NCBI GenBank assembly: GCA_963825445.1 | Contig: CAWGTM010000001.1 | Location: forward strand, 1-64,000 | DNA from: Actinophytocola sp963825445 | GTDB taxonomy: Bacteria > Actinomycetota > Actinomycetes > Mycobacteriales > Pseudonocardiaceae | Direction of reading: 5' to 3' | DNA length: 64,000 bases | In this document: piece by piece, positions 51,796-59,301 of the stretch | Layout: each line of letters begins with the position of its first letter | Numbering within the stretch: position 1 is the first letter of the stretch | The notes under the pieces: model-generated | What the model was told of the DNA's origin: nothing | The model's input: only the letters and a program-made list of their open reading frames with translations | Databases searched by the model: none | Program-made: the position numbers and the translations under genes

Positions 51796-53483
51796 CGGAG
51801 CACCGCCTGTCGGTAGCGGTCGTCGGTATCGGCCAGGTCGGCGTGGGTGCCGGTGGCGACCACGCGGCCCTCGTCCAGCACCACCACCCGGTCGGCCGTG
51901 GTCAACAGCGCGGGGCTCGCGGTGATCAGCAGCGTGGCCGTGGCGCCGCGCAGGTCGGCGAGACCGGCGGCGATCCGCTCCTCGGTGACCGTGTCGACCG
52001 CGGTGGTCGGTTCGTGCAGCACCAGCACCGGCGGGTCCGCGGCGAATGCCCTGGCCAGGCCGATCCGCTGGCGTTGGCCACCCGAGAGCGTGGTGCCCCG
52101 GTCGGTGACCGGGTGGTCGAGCCCACCGGGTTGGGCGGCCACGAAGTCGTCGACCGCGGCGGCCATCACGGCGGCGGCCAGCTCGTCGGGTTCCCGCTCG
52201 CCGCCGGCCTGCAGGTTCGACCGCAGCGTGCCCTCGAACAGCGCCACGTCGTGCTGCTCGACCAGCACCGTGTGTCGGATGGTCGCGAGGTCCAGGGTCT
52301 CGGCCGGCATCCCCCCGATCAGCACCCGACCCTCGTACTCACTCGCCGGCACCCCGCCGGACAGCAGTTCGAGCAGCGCGTCGCAGTCGCGCGGGTCGTA
52401 GCCGACCACCCCGACCGTCTCGGCCGTCCCCAGTTCCAGACTCACCCCGGTCAACGTCCGGTAGCTCACGTTCTCGAGTCGCACGCCACCGTCGGGCAGC
52501 GCCCCGGTCCACTCGCCGGGCACCACCACGTGCGGCGCGGTCAGCACCTGCACCAGCCGGCCGGCCGACGCCCGCGCGGTGGCGATGGCCTGCCCGCAGT
52601 ACGCCAGGATGCGCACCGGTTCGGCGATGAACTGCGCCAGCCCCACGACCGTGACCAGCTCACCGATCGTGAGCCGCCCCTCGATCGCGAGATAGCCGGC
52701 GAACCCGGAGATGCCGGCCAGGAACAGCCCGCTCGCCGCGGTGGCCGCACCCTGGTAGACGCCGGTCGTGGTCGCCGCGCGCAGGCTCGCCCGCAGCGCC
52801 GCCGTGCTGGAGGTCCGGTAGGTGTCGGCCGCGCTGCTCTGCGCGCCGATGCCCCGCAGTGCCCGCACGCCGCGCACCAGGTCGGTGGCCAGCGCGGTGG
52901 TCTCCCCGGCGGCCGCTTGTGCCGCGGCCGACCGCTTGGTCATCAGCGGGCTCAGCACCTGGATGCCGCCGACGAGGATCGGCGTGCCGATCAGCACGGC
53001 GAGCCCCAGCGGCACGTCGATGGTCAGCAGCGACACGGCCGACACCGCCAGCGCGGTGATCGCCGCGGGCGCCAGCGAGCCCGCCTCGAGGACCTCGGTG
53101 GCGCGGTCCGCGTCGGACGTCGCGACCTGCAGCACCTCGCCCGAACGCATCCCCGTGCGTTGCCCGCGCGGGTCGAGCACCCGGTCGACCACCTCGATGC
53201 GCAGCTGGTGCATCTCCCGCTGCATGGCGACCACGAGGTTGCGGGCGCCGAACCGCCACGCCATCGACAGGCCGGTGAACAGGGCGGCGAGCACGCCCAC
53301 CCAGATCAGCAGCTGGGTGACGTCACCCGTGCCGACGGCCTGGTCGATGATCACGCCGATCATCACGGGCACCAGCGCCTCGGACAGCTGGTGGGTGCAC
53401 AGCAGCAGCACGCCTGCCGACATGCGGCCGCGATTGCGCCGGAACGCGCGCCGAAGCAGGCGGCCACTGGTGAGCGTTGCCAA
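51792..53483 (-). CDS. Heterodimeric ABC exporter, subunit with degenerate Walker A and intact signature
   Basis: A 563-residue partner half-transporter (TTG start with GGGGG five bases upstream). Its ATPase domain lacks Walker A: the position reads VVGYDPRDCDALLE with no GKS/T. Walker B is LVLHEPTTAVD with Asp replaced by His, and the H-loop His is missing (LITASPALL). The signature is canonical, LSGGQRQRIGLARA. It therefore complements the other subunit exactly. The membrane part includes DVPLGLAVLIGTPILVGGIQVLSPLMTKRSAAAQAAAGETTALATDLVRGVRALRGIGAQ. The iron box at 53,504 lies 21 bases upstream. Confidence 0.85.
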   Translation of the reverse strand: MATLTSGRLLRRAFRRNRGRMSAGVLLLCTHQLSEALVPVMIGVIIDQAVGTGDVTQLLIWVGVLAALFTGLSMAWRFGARNLVVAMQREMHQLRIEVVDRVLDPRGQRTGMRSGEVLQVATSDADRATEVLEAGSLAPAAITALAVSAVSLLTIDVPLGLAVLIGTPILVGGIQVLSPLMTKRSAAAQAAAGETTALATDLVRGVRALRGIGAQSSAADTYRTSSTAALRASLRAATTTGVYQGAATAASGLFLAGISGFAGYLAIEGRLTIGELVTVVGLAQFIAEPVRILAYCGQAIATARASAGRLVQVLTAPHVVVPGEWTGALPDGGVRLENVSYRTLTGVSLELGTAETVGVVGYDPRDCDALLELLSGGVPASEYEGRVLIGGMPAETLDLATIRHTVLVEQHDVALFEGTLRSNLQAGGEREPDELAAAVMAAAVDDFVAAQPGGLDHPVTDRGTTLSGGQRQRIGLARAFAADPPVLVLHEPTTAVDTVTEERIAAGLADLRGATATLLITASPALLTTADRVVVLDEGRVVATGTHADLADTDDRYRQAVLR

Positions 53484-53503
53484 TCGAACCCCCGGTACTC
53501 GTG

Positions 53504-53522
53504 TTAGGTCAGCCTAACTTGA
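53504..53522. promoter_or_regulatory. IdeR/DmdR-type iron box
   Basis: TTAGGTCAGCCTAACTTGA agrees with the 19-bp consensus TTAGGTTAGGCTAACCTAA at 15 positions, and its core TTAGG-TCAGC-CTAA is palindromic. It lies directly before the ABC exporter pair and 16 bases past the imine reductase stop. Confidence 0.7.
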
Positions 53523-53537
53523 GGACCGGGTGGGACA

Positions 53538-54413
53538 TCAACTCGGTATGACCATCGCATCCGTCATCCGCGACGGGCTGTCGTCGCCGTCGCCGGCGTC
53601 GATCACCCGCTGCGCGACCGCGTGTGCCGCACGCAGCACGCCGGTGTCCAGCCCGCGGGTCTCCGCGGCGTGGATGACGTGTGCCATGCCGGCGGCCGCC
53701 GACGCCACGCTCGAGAAGTCCCCGTCGTGGCGGTCCTCGTCCATCCGTTGGCCGTGGTCCTCGACGCCGGAGGTGAGCAGCCCGGTGATGCCCGCGGCGA
53801 ACGGCGCCAGTTCCGCGCCCGTGATCCCCTCGGCCCTGGCCAGCGCGAAGCCGTGGGCGAGCCCGCTCATGGCCGTCCAGAACATGTCGAGCAGCGCCAC
53901 GTCGAAGGCGGCCGCGCGGCCGGGGTCGGTACCGAGATGGGTGTGCGAACCGCCGAGGCTCGCGAGGTCGTCGCGGTGCCGCTCGTAGAGGTCCTCGGGA
54001 CCGCTGTAGAGCAGGACCGCGGCGGGCGTGTCGATGGTGACGGTCGGGGACATGATCGAGCCGTCGAGGTAGTCGATGCCGTGCCCGGCGGCCCAGTCCG
54101 CCATCTCCCGGGCGCTGTCCGGCGAGTCGGCGGTGAGGTTCACGAGCGTGCGGCCGCGCAACTGGGTCGCCACCGGGTCGACGATCTTGTGCACGGTCGG
54201 ATAGTCGATCACGCACACGATCACCAGGTCGGCGGCCGTGACGGCGTCGGCCACGGTGTCCGCGCGGGTGGCGCCGGCGGCCACCAGCGTGTCGGCCTTC
54301 TCGGGAGTTCGGTTCCACACGGTGGTCGGGTGTCCGTGGGCGAGGAAAGCGGCCGCGAGGGCCTGGCCCATGGGGCCGAGGCCGAGCACGGTCACCGGTG
54401 TTGATCTCGTCAT
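53538..54413 (-). CDS. Imine reductase-like NAD(P)-dependent oxidoreductase
   Basis: The 291-residue product has the beta-hydroxyacid-dehydrogenase-type fold: VTVLGLGPMGQALAAAFLAHGHPTTVWNRTPEKA (NADPH loop with NRT), LVNLTADSPDSAREMADWAAGHGIDYLDGSIMSPT and the long interdomain helix. The residue in the imine reductase catalytic position is Asp (D176 in FDVALLDMFW), typical of the R-type group; S-types have Tyr. Natural substrates of these enzymes are mostly unknown. It is divergent from a MerR gene, which probably controls it. Confidence 0.82.
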   Translation of the reverse strand: MTRSTPVTVLGLGPMGQALAAAFLAHGHPTTVWNRTPEKADTLVAAGATRADTVADAVTAADLVIVCVIDYPTVHKIVDPVATQLRGRTLVNLTADSPDSAREMADWAAGHGIDYLDGSIMSPTVTIDTPAAVLLYSGPEDLYERHRDDLASLGGSHTHLGTDPGRAAAFDVALLDMFWTAMSGLAHGFALARAEGITGAELAPFAAGITGLLTSGVEDHGQRMDEDRHDGDFSSVASAAAGMAHVIHAAETRGLDTGVLRAAHAVAQRVIDAGDGDDSPSRMTDAMVIPS

Positions 54414-54428
54414 GCGAGCTAAGCTAAA

Positions 54429-54454
54429 CCTTGACATCAACGTGAAGGTCAAGG
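54429..54454 (+). promoter_or_regulatory. MerR operator with -35 box between imine reductase and merR
   Basis: A 26-bp dyad pairs CCTTGAC (54429-54435) with GTCAAGG (54448-54454). TTGACA at 54431-54436 forms a -35 element inside the left arm. This is the geometry expected for a MerR-type regulator bound in the promoter spacer. Confidence 0.65.
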
Positions 54455-54468
54455 CTTCAGGGGGCATC

Positions 54469-54864
54469 GTGCGGATCGGCGAACTGGCCAGGAAGACGGG
54501 CGTGAGCGAGCGGTCGCTGCGCTACTACGAGGAACAGAGCCTGCTGACGCCGAGGCGGCTGACCAGCGGCTATCGGGACTACGCCGCGGCCGACGTGGAG
54601 ACCGTGCGCCACGTGCGCATGCTGCTGGCCGCCGGCCTGCCCAGTCATTTCATCGCGAAGGTGCTGCCGTGCATGGTCGATCGCGGCGAAGGATTGGTGC
54701 CCGGCTGCCGGTCCCTGCTCCCGCCCCTGGAGGCCGAGCGTGAACGCATCACGGCGGCCATCGACGAGCTGGTCACGGCCCGCGGTCTACTGGTCGACCT
54801 GATCGACCGGACGCCGGAGGACGACACCGAGTACGAGGAGTGGAAGGCGCGTCAGGCTAGCTAA
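54469..54864 (+). CDS. MerR family transcriptional regulator
   Basis: The 131-residue protein reads VRIGELARKTGVSERSLRYYEEQSLLTPRRLTSGYRDYAAADVETVRHVRMLLAAGLPSHFIAKVLPCM, the MerR winged-helix signature, then a dimerisation helix LEAERERITAAIDELVTARGLLVDLIDRTPE. Cys residues at KVLPCMVDRGEGLVPGCRSLL could sense a ligand but no known metal motif is complete. GTG 54469 follows AGGGGG; the longer frame upstream runs through the operator and the imine reductase gene. It likely regulates the divergent imine reductase. Confidence 0.88.
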   Translation: MRIGELARKTGVSERSLRYYEEQSLLTPRRLTSGYRDYAAADVETVRHVRMLLAAGLPSHFIAKVLPCMVDRGEGLVPGCRSLLPPLEAERERITAAIDELVTARGLLVDLIDRTPEDDTEYEEWKARQAS

Positions 54865-54866
54865 TA

Positions 54867-54895
54867 ACCCCACAGCGGGGTATATATGGGGGTAT
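54867..54895. promoter_or_regulatory. Inverted and direct GGGGTAT repeats before the RHH/Clp-N gene
   Basis: ACCCC-ACAGC-GGGGT (54867-54881) is an inverted repeat, and GGGGTAT recurs at 54877 and 54889, the second overlapping the ATG. A ribbon-helix-helix N-terminus in the product makes this a probable self-binding operator. Confidence 0.55.
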
Positions 54896-55586
54896 GCCAA
54901 AAATCAACGTATACCTCCCCGACGACCTGGCCGAGGCCGTGAAGGAGAGCGGCGTGCCGGTCTCCGCCATCTGCCAGCGCGCGCTGGAGCAGTCGGTCAA
55001 GCGGCTGAACGCCATCCGCGCCGCCGCGCTCGGCGACATGAGCGGCACCGACCTGACGGTGGGGCTCACCAACTTCACCCAGCGGGCCCGCGACGTGATC
55101 ACGCTCGCGCTCACCCGGGCCCGCGAACGCGGCGTCGTCGAGATCGGCACCCAGGACTTCCTCCACGGCCTGATCACCGAGGGGGCGAACCTCGCGCTGC
55201 ACGTGCTGCGGTCGATCGAGGTCGACCCGGCGATCGTGCTGGCCGAGGTGACCCGGTCCGCCCCGGCACCCGGGGACGGGACGCCCGGGCGGATGAGCAC
55301 CACCGCCGCCGGCGCTCTGGAACTGGCGGTCACCGAGGCGCTGTCGCTCGGCCACAACTACGTCGGCTGCGAGCACCTGCTGCTCGGGCTGGTTGCCGAA
55401 CCGAACGGCACCGGCGGGCAGGTGTTGCGTGGTCTGGGCGTGGAGTCGCGGGCCGCTCGCCACGCGGTCGGCGCCACGCTCGCCGGGTATGTGCACCTGC
55501 GGGCGAACCAGGCGAAGCAGCCCGAGGCGCTGCTGGAGCCGATCCTGCGGCGGTTGGACGCGTTGGAGAAGAAGGTCGGGCTCTAG
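54894..55586 (+). CDS. RHH plus double Clp-N domain protein
   Basis: The 230-residue product combines an N-terminal ribbon-helix-helix motif (KINVYLPDDLAEAVKESGVPVSAICQRALEQSVKRL, residues 3-40) with a Clp-N repeat region (FTQRARDVITLALTRARERGVVEIGTQDFLHGLI, then ALELAVTEALSLGHNYVGCEHLLLGLVAEPNGTGGQVLRGLGV). Clp-N domains of ClpC bind adaptors and substrates, but no ATPase is present here. The architecture suggests a DNA-binding regulator that recruits or senses the Clp machinery. The gene begins on repeats resembling its operator. Its stop overlaps the convergent gene by four bases. Confidence 0.82.
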   Translation: MPKINVYLPDDLAEAVKESGVPVSAICQRALEQSVKRLNAIRAAALGDMSGTDLTVGLTNFTQRARDVITLALTRARERGVVEIGTQDFLHGLITEGANLALHVLRSIEVDPAIVLAEVTRSAPAPGDGTPGRMSTTAAGALELAVTEALSLGHNYVGCEHLLLGLVAEPNGTGGQVLRGLGVESRAARHAVGATLAGYVHLRANQAKQPEALLEPILRRLDALEKKVGL

Positions 55587-56053
55587 TCGTCATCCTGACG
55601 GATCTCGGGGACCACCGTGTTGTTCTCGCACCGCAGGCGGACCTCGATCTCCAGGTCGCCCGAGGTGAACTTCACCGACGGGTGGTCGTCGACGTCGTCG
55701 TCATCGGAGTCGACCTGGTAGCCCTGCGCGGGGATGGCCGTCACGACCTGCACCCCTCCGGGCACACAGCGGGCCAGCACGGTCCCGCCGAGCGACGGGA
55801 TCGAGGTCGGTTCCGGTGCCTGGCTGGTGGGCGGCGGGGTGGTGGATGACGTGGATGACGTGGATGACGTGGTGGGGGGCTGGGTCTGGGTGGCCAGCAT
55901 GGCCTCGACCTCGGCCTCGGTCAGCGGGTCGTTGCCGGCGCCGAAGATGTCGGTGCCGATGGCGGCGACCGCCGTCATACCGACCGCGGTCGCGGCCGCC
56001 GCGGCCACGAGCCACAGCAGCACCCCGGTGGTGACCCGCCCTTTTCGCACCAC
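55583..56053 (-). CDS. Hypothetical exported/membrane-anchored protein with Thr/Ser/Pro linker
   Basis: The 156-residue protein has one N-terminal membrane helix (TTGVLLWLVAAAAATAVGMTAVAAI), a low-complexity linker rich in T/S/P (residues ~57-82) and a C-terminal domain with two Cys (ARCVPGGVQVVTAIPAQGYQVDS...LEIEVRLRCENNTVVPEI) ending in acidic residues. It is probably extracytoplasmic with one disulfide. Function unknown. It is convergent with the RHH/Clp-N gene. Confidence 0.65.
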   Translation of the reverse strand: MVRKGRVTTGVLLWLVAAAAATAVGMTAVAAIGTDIFGAGNDPLTEAEVEAMLATQTQPPTTSSTSSTSSTTPPPTSQAPEPTSIPSLGGTVLARCVPGGVQVVTAIPAQGYQVDSDDDDVDDHPSVKFTSGDLEIEVRLRCENNTVVPEIRQDDD

Positions 56054-56074
56054 CGCAGTATGCCGGCCGACCGG

Positions 56075-56091
56075 GTTAAGGCCGGCCTAAC
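56075..56091. promoter_or_regulatory. 17-bp operator before the two-component genes
   Basis: GTTAAGGCCGGCCTAAC is a near-perfect palindrome 62 bases upstream of the response-regulator start. The reverse complement of the site at 58,097 (GTTAAGACGGACCTAAC) matches it at 14 of 17 positions. Confidence 0.65.
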
Positions 56092-56153
56092 GCAGCCCTA
56101 TCGGAGTACTGCCAACCGTCCTGGCCCGCCCGGTTGCCATATCGTTTCCGCAC

Positions 56154-56837
56154 ATGGCGCAGGTACTGGTGGTCGAGGACGACGCGACCATCCGCTCGTC
56201 GCTCATCCGGGGGCTGACCGACCGCGGGCACGCGGTCACGTCGGCACCCACCGCGATGGCCGGGCTGGAACAGGCGGTGAGCGCGCGGCCGGACGTCGTG
56301 GTGCTCGACCTCGGGCTGCCCGACATGGACGGCACGGCCATGCTGCGGATGCTGCGTGGCGTGAGCGAGGTGCCGGTGGTCGTGGCGACCGCCCGCGACG
56401 ACGAGCCGTCGATCGTGGCGGTGCTCGACGCGGGTGCCGACGACTACGTGGTCAAGCCGTTCGGCGTGGCCCAGCTCGACGCGCGGATCCGCGCGGTGCT
56501 GCGGCGCGGCGCCGACGACCAGAAGGACCCGACCGTGACGGTCGGCGGCCTGCGGGTCGACCCCCGCTCGCGCCAGGCCTCGCTCGACGGCACGGCGTTG
56601 GAGCTGACGCCCCGCGAGTTCGACCTGCTCCACCACCTGGCCGCGCGGGCCGGCGAGGTGGTCAGCAAACGGGAGCTGCTGACCGAGGTGTGGCAACTGC
56701 CCTACGGCGGCGCCGACAAGACGGTCGACGTCCACCTGTCGTGGCTGCGGCGCAAGCTCGGCGAGACCGCGCAGGCGCCGAAGTACCTGCACGCGGTCCG
56801 CGGGGTGGGCGTCCGGCTCGCCGATCCGGGGGAGTGA
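56154..56837 (+). CDS. OmpR-family response regulator
   Basis: The 227-residue regulator has a receiver domain with the acidic pair (VVEDDAT), phospho-acceptor Asp in DVVVLDLGLPDMDG, the switch Thr in VVVATARDD and Lys in DYVVKPFGVAQLDARI. A winged-helix DNA-binding domain follows (LELTPREFDLLHHLAARAGEVVSKRELLTEVW...KTVDVHLSWLRRKLGE). It is three bases from the sensor kinase gene and probably binds the 17-bp palindromes at 56,075 and 58,097. Confidence 0.94.
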   Translation: MAQVLVVEDDATIRSSLIRGLTDRGHAVTSAPTAMAGLEQAVSARPDVVVLDLGLPDMDGTAMLRMLRGVSEVPVVVATARDDEPSIVAVLDAGADDYVVKPFGVAQLDARIRAVLRRGADDQKDPTVTVGGLRVDPRSRQASLDGTALELTPREFDLLHHLAARAGEVVSKRELLTEVWQLPYGGADKTVDVHLSWLRRKLGETAQAPKYLHAVRGVGVRLADPGE

Positions 56838-56840
56838 GCG

Positions 56841-58112
56841 ATGCGGCGTCGTGTCCTGCTGCTCGTCGCGGCCGCCACCACGCTCGTGCTGGTGGCGTTC
56901 CTCGTGCCGCTCGCCGTGCTCGTGAAGAACGTGGCGGCCGACCGGGCGGTGCAGGGCGCCACGGTCGAGGCACAGGGCCTGACCTCGCTGGTCGCCACGG
57001 TTGACGCGGAATCGCTGCGTGGCACGGTCGAACAGTTCGACGCGGCGTCCGCCAACGAGGTGACCGTGTTCCTGGCCGATGGGACCGTGCTGGGTGCGCC
57101 GGCCGAACGATCGCCGCTGGTGGAACTGGGTGCGGCGGGCAAGAGCGAGTCGGCCGAGTACGACGGCGGCCAGGAGATCGTGTTCGCGGTCGGTGACCGG
57201 GGCGTGATCCGCACGTTCGTGCCGGACGCCCAACTCGCGAGCGGTGTGCCCCGCGCGTGGCTGCTGCTCTCCGGCCTCGGGGTGACGTTGCTGCTGGTCA
57301 GCCTGCTGGTGGCCGACCGGCTGGCCCGCACGTTCGTCCGGTCCACTGTGGACCTGGCGGCCGTGTCGCACCGGCTCGGACGCGGTGAGCCGGACGCGCG
57401 TGCCGACGAGTCCGCGCCCGGTGAGCTGGGGGTGGTGGCCGGCGCCCTCAACGGGCTCGCCGGACGCATCGACGGGCTGCTGCGCGAGGAACGCGAGACC
57501 ATCGCCGACCTCTCCCACCGGGTGCGGACCCCGCTGACGTCGTTGCGGCTGGAGGCCGACTCGCTGCCACCCGCCGACGCCGAACGGATCGCCGCGGGCG
57601 TGGACGCCGTGAACCGGGCGGTGACCGAGGTGATCCAGCAGGCCCGTCGCCGCGACGCCGCCCCGGAGACCACCGACGCCGCCGAGGTGGTGCGCGGCCG
57701 CGTGGCGTTCTGGGCGGTGCTCGCCGAGGACACCGACCGCGAGCTGACCGTCGCGATCGGCCCCGGGCCGCTGACCGTGGCGCTCGGTCGCGGTGACCTC
57801 GAGGCGAGCGTGGATGCCCTGCTGGGCAACGTGTTCGCCCACACTCCCGACGGCACGGCCGCTTGGGTGCGTCTCACCGAACGGCCCGGCGGCGGTGCGC
57901 GGCTGGTGGTCGAGGACGCCGGTCCGGGGCTCGCTCCCGGACACGCCACGGGCGCGTTGCGGCGTGGGGTGAGCGGATCCGGGTCCAGCGGGCTCGGGCT
58001 GGACATCGTGGCGCGGGCGGCCGAACGCACGGGCGGCGAGGTGCGGCTGGAGTCCGCTCCTTCTGGTGGGTTGCGGGTCGTGGTGGACCTCGGCGCGTTA
58101 GGTCCGTCTTAA
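56841..58112 (+). CDS. Two-component sensor histidine kinase
   Basis: The 423-residue kinase has a first membrane helix (VLLLVAAATTLVLVAFLVPLAVLV), an extracytoplasmic domain of ~120 residues, a second helix (AWLLLSGLGVTLLLVSLLVADRLA), HAMP-like linker, the phosphoacceptor ETIADLSHRVRTPLTSLRLEADSL and an ATPase domain with LLGNVFAHTPDGTAAWVRL, VEDAGPGL and GSGSSGLGLDIVARAAERTGGEV. The extracytoplasmic sensor is unidentified. Its last bases contain the operator of the downstream PepSY gene. Confidence 0.92.
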   Translation: MRRRVLLLVAAATTLVLVAFLVPLAVLVKNVAADRAVQGATVEAQGLTSLVATVDAESLRGTVEQFDAASANEVTVFLADGTVLGAPAERSPLVELGAAGKSESAEYDGGQEIVFAVGDRGVIRTFVPDAQLASGVPRAWLLLSGLGVTLLLVSLLVADRLARTFVRSTVDLAAVSHRLGRGEPDARADESAPGELGVVAGALNGLAGRIDGLLREERETIADLSHRVRTPLTSLRLEADSLPPADAERIAAGVDAVNRAVTEVIQQARRRDAAPETTDAAEVVRGRVAFWAVLAEDTDRELTVAIGPGPLTVALGRGDLEASVDALLGNVFAHTPDGTAAWVRLTERPGGGARLVVEDAGPGLAPGHATGALRRGVSGSGSSGLGLDIVARAAERTGGEVRLESAPSGGLRVVVDLGALGPS

Positions 58113-58113
58113 C
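58097..58113. promoter_or_regulatory. 17-bp operator before the PepSY gene
   Basis: GTTAGGTCCGTCTTAAC overlaps the kinase stop codon and lies 76 bases upstream of the PepSY start. Its reverse complement matches the palindrome at 56,075. Confidence 0.6.
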
Positions 58114-58188
58114 CATCGGGCAGCGCGGCCATAGGTCGCCGACGAGCAGGGTGGGTGGTGTCCGAGAGGAAGAGGGAAAGGACCCACC

Positions 58189-58695
58189 ATGACCAGGAAG
58201 CTTCTCGTCGGAGCCATCGCCGTCGGCGCGCTCGCCGTCACCGCGGGCACGGCTGTCGCGCTGTCCAGCCGGCCCGACCCCACGAACACGTCGTCGCAGC
58301 CGACGACCTCGTCCACCACCTCGTCCACCACCGGGTCGTCGACGTCCAGTTCGACACCGGAGTCGTCGACTCCCGACACCGGCACGAACAGCCCTTCGTC
58401 GACCGTGCCCGTCGATCCCGTGATCAGCCGGGACGACGCCATCCGGATCGCGCAGGAGCGTGTGGGTGGCGGAGACGTGACCGAGGTCGAGAACGAGATG
58501 GAGCACGGCCGTCCGGAGTGGAAGATCGAGCTTTACGTGAACGGCGTGGAGCACGACGTCCGGGTGGACGCCCGGACCGGCGACATCACGCGCGTCGACT
58601 CGGACGACGACAAGGACGACCGCGATGACCGGGACGATCACGACGACGACAACAGCGGTCACGGCGGCGGCGACGACAAGTACGACGACGACTGA
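58189..58695 (+). CDS. Exported PepSY-domain protein
   Basis: The 168-residue protein has a signal/anchor (KLLVGAIAVGALAVTAGTAVAL), a long S/T/P linker, one PepSY domain (PVISRDDAIRIAQERVGGGDVTEVENEMEHGRPEWKIELYVNGVEHDVRVDARTGDITRVD) and a Asp/His-rich tail (DDDKDDRDDRDDHDDDNSGHGGGDDKYDDD) that could bind metal. PepSY proteins are commonly paired with OmpR-type systems and modulate envelope proteases or sense stress. GGAAAGGACC precedes ATG 58189. The shared operator suggests it is the main target of the adjacent regulator. Confidence 0.85.
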   Translation: MTRKLLVGAIAVGALAVTAGTAVALSSRPDPTNTSSQPTTSSTTSSTTGSSTSSSTPESSTPDTGTNSPSSTVPVDPVISRDDAIRIAQERVGGGDVTEVENEMEHGRPEWKIELYVNGVEHDVRVDARTGDITRVDSDDDKDDRDDRDDHDDDNSGHGGGDDKYDDD

Positions 58696-58716
58696 TTCAG
58701 GGCTAACCTGCCGTTT

Positions 58717-59256
58717 GTGAGTCTCGGCTTCACGGTCCACACGGTCGGCGCACCCGAGTTGCTCGGGTACGCCGACCGGTTGCATGTCCTGTACGGCCGG
58801 TGTTTCGGCGGGCCTCCGTGGCACGAGCCGGCGGACCTGCTCGGCGGATTTCGCGCGAAGTTGGACCGGCACCTGGCCAACGAGGGTGCCCGCGGGCTGG
58901 TGGTGCTGGCTGCCGATCGGGTGGCGGGCGCGATCTACGGCTGGCCGTCCGGCACGGAACTGGCGACCGGCTCCCCGTTCGACGACGCCCTGGCCGCGGC
59001 CGTGTCACCGCAGGTGGCGCGACGGCTGGTGGCGCCCGCGGTGACGGTGGCCGAGCTGATGGTCGACCCGGACCACCAGCGCCGCGGCCTCGGGCGGGCG
59101 ATGCTCGGCCGGTTCGTGGAGGAGGCGCCGGCCGCGTGGCTGTGCACGCGCCCGGACGCGCCGGCCGCCGTGTTGTACCGGCAGGAGGGGTGGCGCCAGG
59201 AGGTGAGTTTCGAGGTCCGGGACTCGCCACTCGTGCTGTTCACCTGGCAGCGCTGA
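58717..59256 (+). CDS. GNAT family N-acetyltransferase
   Basis: The 179-residue protein carries the acetyl-CoA motif AVTVAELMVDPDHQRRGLGRAMLGRFVEEAPAAWLCTRPDAPAAVLYRQEGW, including the Q/R-x2-G-x-G/A loop (QRRGLGRA). The N-terminus (FTVHTVGAPELLGYADRLHVLYGRCFGGPPW) is longer than average. The acceptor is unknown. GTG 58717. Confidence 0.85.
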   Translation: MSLGFTVHTVGAPELLGYADRLHVLYGRCFGGPPWHEPADLLGGFRAKLDRHLANEGARGLVVLAADRVAGAIYGWPSGTELATGSPFDDALAAAVSPQVARRLVAPAVTVAELMVDPDHQRRGLGRAMLGRFVEEAPAAWLCTRPDAPAAVLYRQEGWRQEVSFEVRDSPLVLFTWQR

Positions 59257-59301
59257 ATCTCCGCTGAGAATTGTCGGTGCCGCCGCGTACGGTCCCCGGC
59301 C

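Noticed and set aside
54414..54432. Second iron box at the merR promoter (AGCTAAGCTAAACC)
   Set aside because: Arms do not form the TTAGG...CCTAA dyad; the clear dyad here is the MerR-type CCTTGAC/GTCAAGG.
50038..54864. Natural-product cluster suggested by imine reductase, ABC exporter and iron box
   Set aside because: No NRPS, PKS, terpene or siderophore synthase genes are present in the window.
56076..57944. Long minus-strand open frame opposite the two-component genes
   Set aside because: It is a GC-bias shadow: the plus strand has complete response-regulator and kinase motifs, the shadow has none.
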